Positions 7,098-17,053 are shown, counted from the first letter of the stretch. The stretch is 64,000 nucleotides of DNA from Flavobacteriaceae bacterium MAR_2010_188 (GCA_900104375.1 LT629302.1:2506001-2570000); one strand, 5' to 3'. The notes: generated by a model not told the origin, from the sequence alone. Made by a program: numbers and translations.

Positions 7098-8221
7098 GCG
7101 GTAATTTCTTCCAATATTTCCAAATAGTCTTCTCGATTGGCTACAAAATCCTTTTCGGAAATATTAATAATCTTCACGTTCATATCTGGATGGTTCTTTA
7201 AATAATCTAAATAGCCACTGTTTATTTTGTTGAGATATTCTGCTTGGATGTTAGATTCGTAATCTCTACCTCTCTTTAAAATATTCGATTTAAGTCTTTC
7301 GGTATCCTGATACAGATAAACGTATAAATCGGGTTTAGAAATCTCTTGATACATCAAATAGAAGAGTTTTCTATAAAGTTTAAATTCTTCTTCCGACAAA
7401 GTTATTTTTGAAAAAATCAAAGATTTAAAGACATCATAATCGCTCACGATAAAATCCTTGAACAGATCGAGCTGAGAAAGATCGTCGGTAATCTGTTGGT
7501 AGCGGTCTGCCAAAAAAGACATTTCTAAGGTAAAGCCATAACGCTTTGGTTCTTTATAGAATTTGGGCAAAAAAGGATTATCGGCAAAACGCTCTAAAAT
7601 CAATTTTGCATTAAACTCTTGGCTAATCATCTTTGCCAAACTGGTTTTTCCGGCACCAATATTTCCTTCAATCGCGATATAATTATAATCTTGAAATGAA
7701 TAGTGCTTACCCGGATTTTTGAGCCAAAAACCAGAAGGCGTAACGTCACTTTGATCAACTAAATTCAGCAATAAATTTTCTATTGAAGCATTTAAATTAG
7801 GATGAAGGAAATTCCGAGCAATTTTAGATAGAGGAAGAAGAACAAACTTGCGATTATGCAATCGTGGATGTGGAACGGTTAAATTTTCAGTTTCAATTAC
7901 CTCCGAATCATAAAAGAGAATATCCAAATCGATGCTTCTAGATTCATATTGATTCTTAAGGAGCCGTTTTCTACCGAGATCTGTTTCGATGTTCAGTATT
8001 TCATTCAAAGTTTCTTCAGCGGAGAAGTAGGTTTCTAACAAGAGACAACAATTATAAAATTGCGCACCATCAAATCCCATAGCTTCAGAATTATACACTT
8101 CAGAAATAATGGAAATCTTTCCAATTTTACGATGGATTAAATCTACCGCGGCCTGCAAATTCGCCAATCTGTTTCCTTCGTTACTTCCTAAACCTATATA
8201 AACACTGTGGTTCTCCATCAT
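7094..8221 (-). CDS. folK: Bifunctional HPPK (FolK) - deoxynucleoside kinase fusion
   Basis: 375 residues from ATG at 8221 (an upstream TTG at 8242 is open but adds seven unlikely residues). The N-terminal part, about 1-160, is 6-hydroxymethyl-7,8-dihydropterin pyrophosphokinase: YIGLGSNEGNR at the start, and the RSIDLDILFY and VPHPRLHNRKFVLLPL signatures of folate synthesis. The C-terminal part, about 190-375, is a deoxynucleoside kinase with P-loop IEGNIGAGKTSLA, the ERF motif LERFADNPFL and a LID segment LKRGRDYE, which phosphorylates deoxynucleosides for salvage. The fusion is known in flavobacteria; substrate preference of the kinase half is not readable. The two halves need not work in the same pathway. 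Confidence 0.93.
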   Translation of the reverse strand: MMENHSVYIGLGSNEGNRLANLQAAVDLIHRKIGKISIISEVYNSEAMGFDGAQFYNCCLLLETYFSAEETLNEILNIETDLGRKRLLKNQYESRSIDLDILFYDSEVIETENLTVPHPRLHNRKFVLLPLSKIARNFLHPNLNASIENLLLNLVDQSDVTPSGFWLKNPGKHYSFQDYNYIAIEGNIGAGKTSLAKMISQEFNAKLILERFADNPFLPKFYKEPKRYGFTLEMSFLADRYQQITDDLSQLDLFKDFIVSDYDVFKSLIFSKITLSEEEFKLYRKLFYLMYQEISKPDLYVYLYQDTERLKSNILKRGRDYESNIQAEYLNKINSGYLDYLKNHPDMNVKIINISEKDFVANREDYLEILEEITA

Positions 8222-8260
8222 AATTAGGCTCAAAATAAACAAAACAAAACCACAAAAAAC

Positions 8261-8268
8261 TATATTTG
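8261..8268 (+). promoter_or_regulatory. -7 box upstream of the queuosine precursor transporter
   Basis: TATATTTG matches the TAnnTTTG consensus, 25 bases before the ATG at 8294. No clear TTTG/TTG -33 box is seen at the right distance, so this is a partial promoter call. Confidence 0.45.
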
Positions 8269-8293
8269 CGAGAAGTATTTATTCACAATAGCA

Positions 8294-8998
8294 ATGACGG
8301 ACAAAGACAAACTTGCCGCGAACCGTATTTACCTTTATCTCGCAGCACTTTTTATAACGTCTCTCGTCGTATCTAATCTAATATTTCAAAAATTCTTTTT
8401 CTGGTATCCATTTAAGATTGAAATCTTCGGCGCCAAATTGTTCGAAATTTCTGTTGGCATATTGCCTTATCCAATTACATTCTTAATCACAGATTTGATC
8501 AGCGAAATCTATGGTAAAAAGAATGCCAACAACATTGTAATTGCCGGAATAGTCGCCTCTGCCTTTTCACTTTTGATTGTATTAGTCGCAGATTTTGCGC
8601 CGGCAACGGTTTGGTCACCGGTTGATGACTCTACATTTTCCGTGGTTTTTGGAAGTACCGCCATTGCCGTATTTGCGAGTATGATGGCCTATTTGTTTGC
8701 GCAGTTTATAGATATTCAAATTTATCATTTTTGGAAGCGGGTGACAAAGGGCAAGCATTTATGGTTGCGTAATAACTTTTCGACCTTTATGTCACAATTC
8801 GTAGATACCTTTACGGTATTGTTATTGCTTTGTTCGTTTGGTAAAATTGATTGGTCGTTATTTGGCAGTCTGTTGATAGGAGGATTTTTATTTAAAGTAG
8901 TTATTGCAATCTTGGATACACCATTTTTATATGTGGCGGTACACCTGATGAGGAAACGTTTTAACTTGGCGGTTAACCAAGAAATTTCTTTGGTGTAG
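8294..8998 (+). CDS. yhhQ: Queuosine precursor transporter (VUT/YhhQ family)
   Basis: 234 residues with about six transmembrane helices. The family signature is seen in VVSNLIFQKF near the first helix, PYPITFLITDLISEIYGKK at about 54-72, and FIDIQIYHFWKR with WLRNNFSTFMSQFVDTF at about 138-175. YhhQ-type proteins import preQ0/preQ1-like 7-deazaguanine precursors used to make queuosine in tRNA. No queuosine biosynthesis gene is adjacent. It is divergent from folK-dnk. The symbol follows the E. coli homologue. Confidence 0.9.
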   Translation: MTDKDKLAANRIYLYLAALFITSLVVSNLIFQKFFFWYPFKIEIFGAKLFEISVGILPYPITFLITDLISEIYGKKNANNIVIAGIVASAFSLLIVLVADFAPATVWSPVDDSTFSVVFGSTAIAVFASMMAYLFAQFIDIQIYHFWKRVTKGKHLWLRNNFSTFMSQFVDTFTVLLLLCSFGKIDWSLFGSLLIGGFLFKVVIAILDTPFLYVAVHLMRKRFNLAVNQEISLV

Positions 8999-9097
8999 CT
9001 GTTATAAAATTTTATTAATTCTTTGTTACTGCCTACCTTAACCCTTATTTTAACATTAGTAAAGAGCTCACTCGAGTATATAAATAAAAATTAAATT

Positions 9098-11806
9098 ATG
9101 AAAAAAGCACTAAAGATTATCGGGATTATTTTGGTAATTATTGTTTTGGCATTGTTCATTATTCCTTTTGCTTTTCAATCACAAATACAAGATGCGGTAA
9201 AACGTTATATGAACCAGAACCTTAATGCTAAGGTGGAATTCAGTGATGTAAACCTCAGCTTCTTTCGCTCATTCCCTCAGGCACAGGTAGATGTATACGA
9301 TTTAGAGATAACCAATCTAAAACCTTTTGAAGATGAAACCTTGGCGACTGCCAAGAATGTTTCCTTCAGCATGTCCGTAAAAGAACTGTTTAAAGGCGCA
9401 GATGAAGCCATTATCATCAACAAAGTTAATGTTGATGAAGCCTTGCTTACCTTAAAAGTCGATTCTTACGGGAATGAAAACTTCAATATATTAAAGGAAA
9501 CAGACCCAAACGCTGAAGCCACAACGTTTACTTACGATATAGAGGATTATAAAATCTCTAAAAGCGCACTGACTTACACCGACGAGACTTCGGACTTTAC
9601 GATGAATATTTCTGAATTAGAGCACAGCGGTCACGCTAGGTTTACCGATCAGATTTCAGAATTAGATACAGAGAGCGAAGCGAATGTTAGCCTTTCTATT
9701 GATAGCACAAATTATTTAGACAATAATCATGTAAGATTATCTGCTTTAATAGATATGGATATCAATAACCAGAAATACACATTCAAAGAAAATACTGGTT
9801 ATATAAATCAGCTTCCATTAGAGTTTGAAGGTTATGTGCAACAGATTGAAAACGGTCAGGATATAGACATCAGTTTTAAAAATCCGGAATCGTCATTTAA
9901 ATCGTTCTTGGCAATTGTGCCTGAAGCCTATTCCAAAAATTTTGATGATGTACAGACTACTGGCGATTTTATAATGAACGGCCATATAAAAGGGATTAAT
10001 TCTGAAGAACGCATTCCTAATATAGATATTAAAATTGCATCGGATAACGCATCCTTCAAGTATCCGGATTTGCCAAAAAGTGTTTCAGACATTACTATTA
10101 AGATGAATGTTCTAAACACCACCGGAAACATTGACGATACTTACGTTAATATTGAAACCTTCAACTTTAGGATTGATCAAGATAACTTTAAATCTTCCGC
10201 GGTATTAAGAGAGCTAAATAAAAATATGAAGGTAAGCGCCGATATCGATGGGACTATCAATTTAGCAAATCTTACTAAGGCTTATCCAATTGAGTTAGAG
10301 CAACAGTTAACCGGAATTTTAAAAGCAAAGATCAATACCAATTTCGATATGGAAGCGGTTGAAAAGAATGCTTACGAACGCATCAATAACAGCGGAACCA
10401 TTAATATTAGCAATATGGTTTTTTCTACTGAAGCGCTGGCAAAACCTATACATATCGCCAATGCAGATATGACGTTGGGCAATGGAAATGTCACTGTTAC
10501 CAACTTTAAGGCTACCACCGGAAGCAGTGATATAAGCGCTACCGGTAACCTTAATAATCTTGTCGGATTTGTTCTTAGCGATAAAGGGCTTCAAGGTAAT
10601 TTTAATGTTACTAGCAACAGTTTAGTTGTGAGCGACTTTATGACCGAGACAATTCCTGCTACAACGGAAACTTCCCAAGGTGAAGTAAATACTACGACAA
10701 CAAAAGATGCGGTAAAAATTCCTGATTTTCTTAATTGCACCATCAACGTTAACGCCAATAGTGTGTTGTACGATGATTTATTGTTGAAAGATGTTAAGGG
10801 TGCTTTGGTAATAAAAGATCAACAGGCAAGTATTCAAAATTTAACATCAAGCATTTTTGACGGAATCTTAGCGGTACAAGGGAATGTTTCTACCAAAACG
10901 GATGTGCCGATTTTTGACATTAGCTTAGCCGCTGATGGCTTTAGCATCGCAAAATCATTTAGCGACCTGAATTTATTACAACAGCTAGCGCCGATTGCAA
11001 AGGCGCTTAACGGAACCTTAAATACCAACATTCGCTTGGCCGGAACATTGGACGATAGCATGTCGCCAAATTTAAAATCCATTACCGGTAATGCATTTGC
11101 GGAGCTTTTAGCAACTGCCATCAATCCTGAAACTTCTAAAGTGATTCAAGAGTTGGGCGGAGCACTTAATTTTATAGATTTTTCAAAATTAGATTTAAGG
11201 GATTTACAGACCAATCTCGATTTTTCGGATGGATTTGTAAATGTAAAACCCTTCGGATTTAAATATCAAGATATTGAAATAGTCGTAGCAGGTTCTCACA
11301 GCTTTGACAATAAAATGAATTATAATGCCACCTTTAATGTACCTGCTAAATATTTGGGTAGCGAAGTAAATCGTTTGATTGGAAAAATAAATGATAATGA
11401 TGTCAATAAAATTACCATCCCCGTTGCAGCAAATATCACTGGGACATTTAGCAGCCCCAAGGTCGCTACTGATTTAAGTAGTGCGGTTTCTAATCTTACC
11501 AAGCAATTGATTGAGATAGAGAAACAGAAATTATTGAATAATGGCAAAAACAAGATTTTAGAAATCTTGGGAGGAATGCCTAAAGCTGAGCAGCCTAAAA
11601 CTACACCCGCAGATTCGACAAGAAAGGATTCTATCCCATCGGTATTTAAGACACCTAATATATTTAAGACAGATACAACCCGCACTAAAACACCAGTAGA
11701 AGAAAATGTGAAGGATATTTTAGGCGGCTTGATCAAGAATCGAAATAAGGAAAAACCGGCTCCTAAAACAACAACGCCTAAGGACACTACCAATCAAGGT
11801 AATTAG
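9098..11806 (+). CDS. AsmA-family inner-membrane/periplasmic protein
   Basis: 902 residues. One N-terminal membrane anchor (about 5-25, ALKIIGIILVIIVLALFIIP) is followed by the AsmA N-terminal motif (LNAKVEFSDVNLSFFRSFPQ) and a long beta-rich region of repeated short strands, ending in an AsmA_2-like region about 620-800 (FDGILAVQGNVSTKTDVPIF, then FADLNLL-type text). The last 90 residues are Pro/Thr/Lys-rich and low complexity. AsmA-like proteins are thought to act as bridge-like lipid transporters or regulators of outer-membrane assembly. The gene stands alone between the queuosine transporter and rpoD. Confidence 0.88.
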   Translation: MKKALKIIGIILVIIVLALFIIPFAFQSQIQDAVKRYMNQNLNAKVEFSDVNLSFFRSFPQAQVDVYDLEITNLKPFEDETLATAKNVSFSMSVKELFKGADEAIIINKVNVDEALLTLKVDSYGNENFNILKETDPNAEATTFTYDIEDYKISKSALTYTDETSDFTMNISELEHSGHARFTDQISELDTESEANVSLSIDSTNYLDNNHVRLSALIDMDINNQKYTFKENTGYINQLPLEFEGYVQQIENGQDIDISFKNPESSFKSFLAIVPEAYSKNFDDVQTTGDFIMNGHIKGINSEERIPNIDIKIASDNASFKYPDLPKSVSDITIKMNVLNTTGNIDDTYVNIETFNFRIDQDNFKSSAVLRELNKNMKVSADIDGTINLANLTKAYPIELEQQLTGILKAKINTNFDMEAVEKNAYERINNSGTINISNMVFSTEALAKPIHIANADMTLGNGNVTVTNFKATTGSSDISATGNLNNLVGFVLSDKGLQGNFNVTSNSLVVSDFMTETIPATTETSQGEVNTTTTKDAVKIPDFLNCTINVNANSVLYDDLLLKDVKGALVIKDQQASIQNLTSSIFDGILAVQGNVSTKTDVPIFDISLAADGFSIAKSFSDLNLLQQLAPIAKALNGTLNTNIRLAGTLDDSMSPNLKSITGNAFAELLATAINPETSKVIQELGGALNFIDFSKLDLRDLQTNLDFSDGFVNVKPFGFKYQDIEIVVAGSHSFDNKMNYNATFNVPAKYLGSEVNRLIGKINDNDVNKITIPVAANITGTFSSPKVATDLSSAVSNLTKQLIEIEKQKLLNNGKNKILEILGGMPKAEQPKTTPADSTRKDSIPSVFKTPNIFKTDTTRTKTPVEENVKDILGGLIKNRNKEKPAPKTTTPKDTTNQGN

Positions 11807-11905
11807 GATTTTTTAATCAAAATCGTTTTTTCTAATTTTGAGATGAAACCTTCAAAAATTGTCAGCTTTTGACCTCTTTTTGTTAATTATCACCCAATTT
11901 CAGCG

Positions 11906-11919
11906 TCATTTATAAATGA
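11906..11919. repeat. 14-bp perfect palindrome upstream of rpoD
   Basis: TCATTTATAAATGA at 11906-11919 is self-complementary and is nested in weaker flanking complementarity (CCAATTTCA / TGAATTGG). It sits about 80 bases before the rpoD start. AT-rich palindromes of this size can arise by chance. Confidence 0.4.
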
Positions 11920-11996
11920 ATTGGCGTTTTCCTTGCTTTTCTCAATATTTAGATTAGATTGGTAAGTTGTACTAATCGTTAAACTCCATTCAATAT

Positions 11997-12860
11997 ATGA
12001 GGCAATTAAAAATTACAAAACAAGTTACCAATCGCGAGTCTAAATCTTTAGACAAATATCTTCAAGATATTAGCAAAATTCCATTGATAACAGCAGAAGA
12101 TGAAGTCGAGCTGGCTCAGCGGATTAGAAAAGGCGATCAAGCGGCGCTGGATAAGTTAACCACCTCTAACTTGCGATTTGTAGTTTCAGTTGCGAAACAA
12201 TATCAAAATCAAGGTTTAAAATTACCAGATCTTATTAATGAAGGTAATGCTGGTCTTGTGAAAGCGGCGAAACGTTTTGATGAAACCAGAGGTTTCAAAT
12301 TTATATCGTATGCTGTTTGGTGGATCAGACAAGCGATTCTTCAAGCTCTGGCTGAACAGGCAAGGGTTGTAAGATTACCTTTGAATAAAATTGGTTCTAT
12401 TAATAAAATCAATAAGGCTTTTTCACATTTAGAGCAACTAAAACAACGTCCACCATCTGCAGAAGAAATAGCATCTGAGTTGGATATGACTTTAAATGAT
12501 GTTAAGCAGTCGATGAGAAATTCTGGAAGACACGTATCTATGGATGCTCCATTAAGAGAAGGCGAAACTTCTAGTTTGTACGATGTTGTAAAATCTGGAG
12601 ATTCTCCTAAACCTGATCGTGACCTTATGTTAGAATCTCTTAGTACAGAGATTAATCGTGCATTAGACACTTTATCAGAAAAAGAAGGAGATGTCATTAG
12701 ACTTAACTTCGGACTTAGTAATGAGCCGCCGATGACTCTTGACGAAATCGGAAAGACTTTTGATATTACAAGAGAACGAGTTAGACAGATTAGAGAAAAA
12801 GGAATTAGAAGGTTAAGACAAACTTCTAAGAGTAAAATTCTAAAAACCTATCTTGGCTAA
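11997..12860 (+). CDS. rpoD: Primary RNA polymerase sigma factor (RpoD/SigA type)
   Basis: 287 residues, the short region-1.1-lacking primary sigma of Bacteroidota. Region 1.2 is at about 15-45 ([20 protein letters not shown]), region 2 at about 55-125 with [13 protein letters not shown] and [13 protein letters not shown], region 3 at about 130-205, and region 4 at about 215-280 with the [23 protein letters not shown]. It directs RNA polymerase to promoters of the TTTG-N-TAnnTTTG form seen repeatedly in this window. rpsU follows 44 bases later, probably in the same transcript. Confidence 0.96.
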   Translation: MRQLKITKQVTNRESKSLDKYLQDISKIPLITAEDEVELAQRIRKGDQAALDKLTTSNLRFVVSVAKQYQNQGLKLPDLINEGNAGLVKAAKRFDETRGFKFISYAVWWIRQAILQALAEQARVVRLPLNKIGSINKINKAFSHLEQLKQRPPSAEEIASELDMTLNDVKQSMRNSGRHVSMDAPLREGETSSLYDVVKSGDSPKPDRDLMLESLSTEINRALDTLSEKEGDVIRLNFGLSNEPPMTLDEIGKTFDITRERVRQIREKGIRRLRQTSKSKILKTYLG

Positions 12861-12904
12861 GAATTTGCAAATTGAAATTAATATAAATAGACTAAAAAAA
12901 ATAT

Positions 12905-13099
12905 ATGCTAAAAATAATTGTAAAAGACGGTGAGAGTATTGAGAGAGCATTAAAGCGCTACAAGAGAAAACATAGAAATGTGAAGGTGATGCAAAACCTT
13001 CGCGAAAATCAACATTTCACTAAGAAATCGGTTAAGAGAAGAAAAGAAATTCAGAAAGCTGAATACATTCAAAATCTTCGAAATAACGAAGAAAGTTAA
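12905..13099 (+). CDS. rpsU: 30S ribosomal protein S21
   Basis: 64 residues, very basic, with the S21 signature IVKDGESIERALKRYKRK at the start and KSVKRRKEIQKA. S21 sits on the 30S platform near the anti-Shine-Dalgarno region, and in Bacteroidota it is part of the structure that hides the anti-SD sequence. It follows rpoD by 44 bases and is closed by a strong terminator. In other phyla rpsU and rpoD are also linked (with dnaG). Confidence 0.97.
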   Translation: MLKIIVKDGESIERALKRYKRKHRNVKVMQNLRENQHFTKKSVKRRKEIQKAEYIQNLRNNEES

Positions 13100-13118
13100 A
13101 TAGTATTAGTACTAGTAC

Positions 13119-13150
13119 AAAAAAGGCGCTTTGAAGAAGGCGCCTTTTTT
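13119..13150. terminator. Bidirectional intrinsic terminator after rpsU
   Basis: Arms AAAAAAGGCGC (13119-13129) and GCGCCTTTTTT (13140-13150) with a 10-base loop. The A/T tracts on both sides let it serve both rpsU (+) and the DUF2797 gene (-), whose stop codon overlaps the end of the hairpin. Confidence 0.88.
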
Positions 13151-13943
13151 AATTTACGAGTAAATTTACAACCAAACCTTCATTAGAACGGATATTGAAG
13201 ACCGTGTCATCTGCGAACATTAAATATTGTCCTTTAATCCCTTTTAGTACACCTGTATATTTAAATTGTTTGATGATATTTAAGCTTTTTGGTTTTTTGG
13301 GATAAGCATTTACCGGAAAATAAATGTTAGTCTCCTTACTAGAATTGATGAAATATTCTTGGGCTTCATCAGGGATAAACTTTTTTAGATTAGCTCGCCA
13401 CTCGTTTAAATCTTCATCTTTAATATCATTTTTGAGCATTGCCCTCCAATTAGTTTTATCACTTAGATGATCCTTGAGAGCTACTTCAGTAATTCCTGCC
13501 AAATATCTATTCGGAACCTCTACAATTTCAATTGCTTCATGGGCGCCTTGATCAATCCATCGCGTTGGGATTTGTGATTTTCTAGTTACCCCAACTTTTA
13601 TACTGCTAGAATTTGCCAGATATACAACGTGCGGTTTTAGTTGAACACGCTTTTCGTATTCTAAATCGCGGTCTTCCTGATCTAAATGGGCAGTACTCAA
13701 CTCGGGTCTAATTATCCAGTCTGCAGCCTGCGGAATATCGAAAAAACAGCTTTGGCAATATCCCTGACGGTAGATCGGTTTATCCATACCACAATTGAGA
13801 CATTGGTACTTAATAAATTCAATGGTAAGGGATTGCTCCAAGAGTTGGTTAAGGTTTATAAAATCTGACTCAAAAACTAAATAGTACTGGATTGGGTCTT
13901 CAAATTCAGTTTCCATCTTTGTCAATACACCTTGGTACATCAT
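13149..13943 (-). CDS. DUF2797 family zinc-ribbon protein
   Basis: 264 residues. Four cysteines C48, C51, C63 and C66 (CLNCG ... GYCQSC) form a likely zinc site. The middle shows HVVYLANSSSIKVGVTRK and RWIDQGAHEAI, a pattern resembling the GIY-YIG fold core (VYL ... KVGVT), and the C-terminus ends with a KYTGVLKGIKGQYLMF strand region. The family has no established function. The gene is divergent from the GH3-like gene with about 100 bases between, and shares a terminator with rpsU. Confidence 0.85.
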   Translation of the reverse strand: MMYQGVLTKMETEFEDPIQYYLVFESDFINLNQLLEQSLTIEFIKYQCLNCGMDKPIYRQGYCQSCFFDIPQAADWIIRPELSTAHLDQEDRDLEYEKRVQLKPHVVYLANSSSIKVGVTRKSQIPTRWIDQGAHEAIEIVEVPNRYLAGITEVALKDHLSDKTNWRAMLKNDIKDEDLNEWRANLKKFIPDEAQEYFINSSKETNIYFPVNAYPKKPKSLNIIKQFKYTGVLKGIKGQYLMFADDTVFNIRSNEGLVVNLLVN

Positions 13944-14044
13944 GCTGAAAATTGTTTTGCAGATTATTGTGGGCCTGCGCCCCGAGTTAGTAGATAAAAT
14001 TCCTAAAAAAAGTCTTATTTTTAGTTTTTCAAAGATACATAAAT

Positions 14045-15571
14045 ATGCCTATTCCATTAGTAAATTCAATTGCTTCATGGTTTTTAAAAAAGCGATTTCA
14101 TCAGATCGAGCTGTTTTTAAAATATCCAAATGAAGTTCAGAATGAATTACTTATGGACCTAATCAGAACTGCCAGAAATACAGAATTCGGAAAGAATTAC
14201 GGGTTCGAATCCATTCATAATTATGAGACCTTCGCTGATAGAATCCCTATTTCTAATTACGAAGATTATCAAGAATCTATTGAGCGTTCCAGAAAAGGGG
14301 AATCAAACATTTTTTGGCCTGAACCTATAAAATGGTTCGCTAAATCTAGCGGAACTACAAATGCGAAAAGCAAGTTCATCCCAGTTAGTGAGCAATCTTT
14401 AGAAGATTGTCATTATGCGGCTAGTAAGGATTTGCTTTGTATGTATCTTTCTAATAATGAAGATTCCCAGCTTTTTACAGGCAAGAGTCTACGTTTAGGC
14501 GGAAGCAAAGCATTGTATGAAGAAAATGGAACGGTGTTCGGCGATCTGTCTGCCATTCTTATAGACAATATGCCTTTTTGGGCAGAATTTAGCAGCACTC
14601 CCAGTAACCGCGTTTCTTTAATGAGTGATTGGGAGTATAAAATGGATGCTATTATCAAGGAAACAATCAATGAAAACGTTACAAGTTTAGCTGGTGTTCC
14701 TTCCTGGATGTTGGTACTACTTAATAATACTCTAAAGTATACAGGTAAGGGCAGTTTATTGGATGTCTGGCCGAATCTTGAAGTTTATTTTCACGGCGGG
14801 GTAAGTTTTATCCCCTACATAGACCAATACAAGCAAATTTTACCTAAAGCGGATTTTAGATTTTATGAAATCTATAATGCATCTGAAGGCTTTTTTGCAA
14901 TACAGGACAGAAACAATTCTTCAGAACTTCTGTTGATGTTGGATTACGGCATTTTCTATGAATTTATCGATATGGAAACATATGAGAGCAAAGACCAGAA
15001 AGTTCTTCGCTTATCCGAAGTAGAAAAAGGAAAGAATTATGCTGTTGTCATTAGTACTAACGCCGGACTCTGGAGATATAAGATTGGAGATACCATAAGA
15101 TTTACTTCAACAAAACCCTATAGAATTAAAGTTACCGGAAGGACTAAGCATCACATCAATGCTTTTGGAGAAGAACTTATTATCGAAAATGCCGAAGATG
15201 CGTTGAGAATTGTTTGTAGTTCTACCTGTTCTGAAATCGTGGACTACACCGTTGCGCCGGTGTTTATGGTGGACAAAGAAAAAGGTGCCCACGAATGGAT
15301 TATAGAATTTAAGACACCTCCAAAAAATCTAGAGGAATTTAACGAGTTGTTAGACAAAACTTTACAATCTTTAAACTCAGATTATGAAGCCAAGCGCTTC
15401 AACAATATGACCATCAACGCACCGAAAATACACATTGCCAGACATCAGTTATTTTATGATTGGTTAAAACTTCAAAACAAATTAGGTGGACAACATAAAG
15501 TGCCGCGTCTTTCTAATAGTCGCGAATATGTTGAAGAATTATTAAAGCTGAATAGCACTCTTATAGCCTAA
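14045..15571 (+). CDS. GH3-family (auxin-responsive GH3-like) acyl-adenylating protein
   Basis: 508 residues across the full GH3 fold. The ATP-binding motif SSGTTNAKSKFIPVS is at about 102-116 and EIYNASEGFFAIQD at about 275-288; a later segment YRIKVTGRTKHHINAFGEEL (about 359-378) matches the hinge to the mobile C-terminal domain. Plant GH3 enzymes adenylate carboxylic acids and join them to amino acids; the substrate of the bacteroidal proteins is not established. The gene stands alone, with a gap of 249 bases before the clpX terminator. Confidence 0.9.
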   Translation: MPIPLVNSIASWFLKKRFHQIELFLKYPNEVQNELLMDLIRTARNTEFGKNYGFESIHNYETFADRIPISNYEDYQESIERSRKGESNIFWPEPIKWFAKSSGTTNAKSKFIPVSEQSLEDCHYAASKDLLCMYLSNNEDSQLFTGKSLRLGGSKALYEENGTVFGDLSAILIDNMPFWAEFSSTPSNRVSLMSDWEYKMDAIIKETINENVTSLAGVPSWMLVLLNNTLKYTGKGSLLDVWPNLEVYFHGGVSFIPYIDQYKQILPKADFRFYEIYNASEGFFAIQDRNNSSELLLMLDYGIFYEFIDMETYESKDQKVLRLSEVEKGKNYAVVISTNAGLWRYKIGDTIRFTSTKPYRIKVTGRTKHHINAFGEELIIENAEDALRIVCSSTCSEIVDYTVAPVFMVDKEKGAHEWIIEFKTPPKNLEEFNELLDKTLQSLNSDYEAKRFNNMTINAPKIHIARHQLFYDWLKLQNKLGGQHKVPRLSNSREYVEELLKLNSTLIA

Positions 15572-15768
15572 CACCTCATCGGGAAAATTGGAAGAATGGA
15601 TTCCCTTAACGATTATTAAATAGTATTTATCTAAAAATGAATGCGGTAATTTATTAATAGGGATATTGGTTCTATATTTACGTAACGATAAGCGAAAAAC
15701 TACTTTTATTTCCCTCAATAGTCACGATAATTTTTTTGCAATATTAGTTAATCAATCCCAAAAATAAA

Positions 15769-15800
15769 AAACCACTCTTTTGAGTGGTTTATATTTTTTA
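15769..15800 (-). terminator. Intrinsic terminator after clpX
   Basis: Stem AAACCACTC (15769-15777) with GAGTGGTTT (15782-15790), 4-base loop. On the minus strand it is followed by TTTATTTTT (15768-15760), fitting the end of the clpPX unit. Confidence 0.78.
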
Positions 15801-15820
15801 TAGTATTTGAAAAAGTCGTT

Positions 15821-17053
15821 TTAAGAAACAGCTTTCAGTTTATTTATGGTAGTCTTGGTTAATTTGTCCTCAACGTATTCCTTATCTACTTTCAAATATT
15901 TCTCGTCACTGCTTGGCAATTCAAACATAGCATCGGTTAAAACGGCTTCGCAAAGCGACCTAAGCCCTCTTGCTCCCAACTTATACTCGATAGCTTTTGT
16001 CACAATGTAATCTAAAGCATCATCCGTGATGGTAAAATCTACTTCATCCATTTCGAATAATTTCTTGTACTGCTTCACAATGGCATTCTTAGGTTCGGTA
16101 AGAATCGCTCTAAGCGTTGCAGCATCTAATGGATCCATATAAGTAAGCACAGGCAATCTACCAATGATTTCGGGTATCAATCCAAAATCCTTTAAATCCT
16201 TCGGAATAATGTATTGTAACATATTAGCCGTATCTACACGGTCATCCTCGTGAGCCGCTTTATATCCAATCGCCGCCATATTAAGACGTTTTGAAATAAC
16301 TCTTTCAATGCCATCAAAAGCTCCACCGGCGATAAACAAAATATGTTCTGTATTTACTTCAATGAATTTTTGATCTGGATGCTTTCTTCCTCCTTTTGGC
16401 GGAACGTTTACGGTAGTACCTTCGAGCAATTTCAAAAGAGCTTGTTGTACACCTTCTCCTGAAACATCTCTAGTAATTGATGGATTATCACTCTTACGAG
16501 CAATTTTATCAATTTCATCGATAAAGACTATTCCTTTTTCTGCCTTTTCAAGATTGTAATCTGCAGCTTGTAAAAGTCGGGTTAAAATACTTTCAACATC
16601 TTCCCCTACATAACCAGCTTCCGTTAGAACGGTTGCATCTACAATGGCCAAAGGAACGTTGAGCATTCTAGCAATGGTTTTTGCCATTAAGGTTTTTCCT
16701 GTCCCGGTCTGACCCACCATGATGATATTACTTTTCTGAATTTCTATATCATCATCGCTTGCTGGCTGTAATAATCTTTTATAATGATTATATACTGCAA
16801 CAGACATTACCTTTTTGGTAAATTCTTGACCAATTATATACTCGTCTAAAAACTTTTTGATTTGCTTTGGCTTGCGCAACATTAACTCTGAAGACAATTC
16901 GGAGTTATCGCTCTGTTTGGATTCTTCTATAACAATACCATGAGCTTGCTCGATACATCTATCGCAAATGTGCGCGTCGAGACCTGCAATGAGTAAATTA
17001 GTCTCTGGCTTTTTCCTACCGCAAAATGAACATTCTAATTCTTCTTTAGCCAT
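15821..17053 (-). CDS. clpX: ATP-dependent Clp protease ATP-binding subunit ClpX
   Basis: 410 residues, the usual length. An N-terminal zinc-binding domain has C8, C11, C30 and C33. The AAA+ domain has Walker A GQTGTGKT at 114-121, Walker B VFIDEIDK, the RKH pore region ([12 protein letters not shown]), an IGF-like loop region further on, and arginine-rich sensor 2 LGARGLRS. ClpX unfolds tagged proteins and feeds them to ClpP. It lies 18 bases downstream of clpP in the same operon. Confidence 0.98.
   Translation of the reverse strand: MAKEELECSFCGRKKPETNLLIAGLDAHICDRCIEQAHGIVIEESKQSDNSELSSELMLRKPKQIKKFLDEYIIGQEFTKKVMSVAVYNHYKRLLQPASDDDIEIQKSNIIMVGQTGTGKTLMAKTIARMLNVPLAIVDATVLTEAGYVGEDVESILTRLLQAADYNLEKAEKGIVFIDEIDKIARKSDNPSITRDVSGEGVQQALLKLLEGTTVNVPPKGGRKHPDQKFIEVNTEHILFIAGGAFDGIERVISKRLNMAAIGYKAAHEDDRVDTANMLQYIIPKDLKDFGLIPEIIGRLPVLTYMDPLDAATLRAILTEPKNAIVKQYKKLFEMDEVDFTITDDALDYIVTKAIEYKLGARGLRSLCEAVLTDAMFELPSSDEKYLKVDKEYVEDKLTKTTINKLKAVS

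Noticed and set aside
11320-11793. 157-codon frame antisense to the AsmA-like gene
   Set aside because: No domain, and it lies wholly inside a well-supported gene with a coherent protein.
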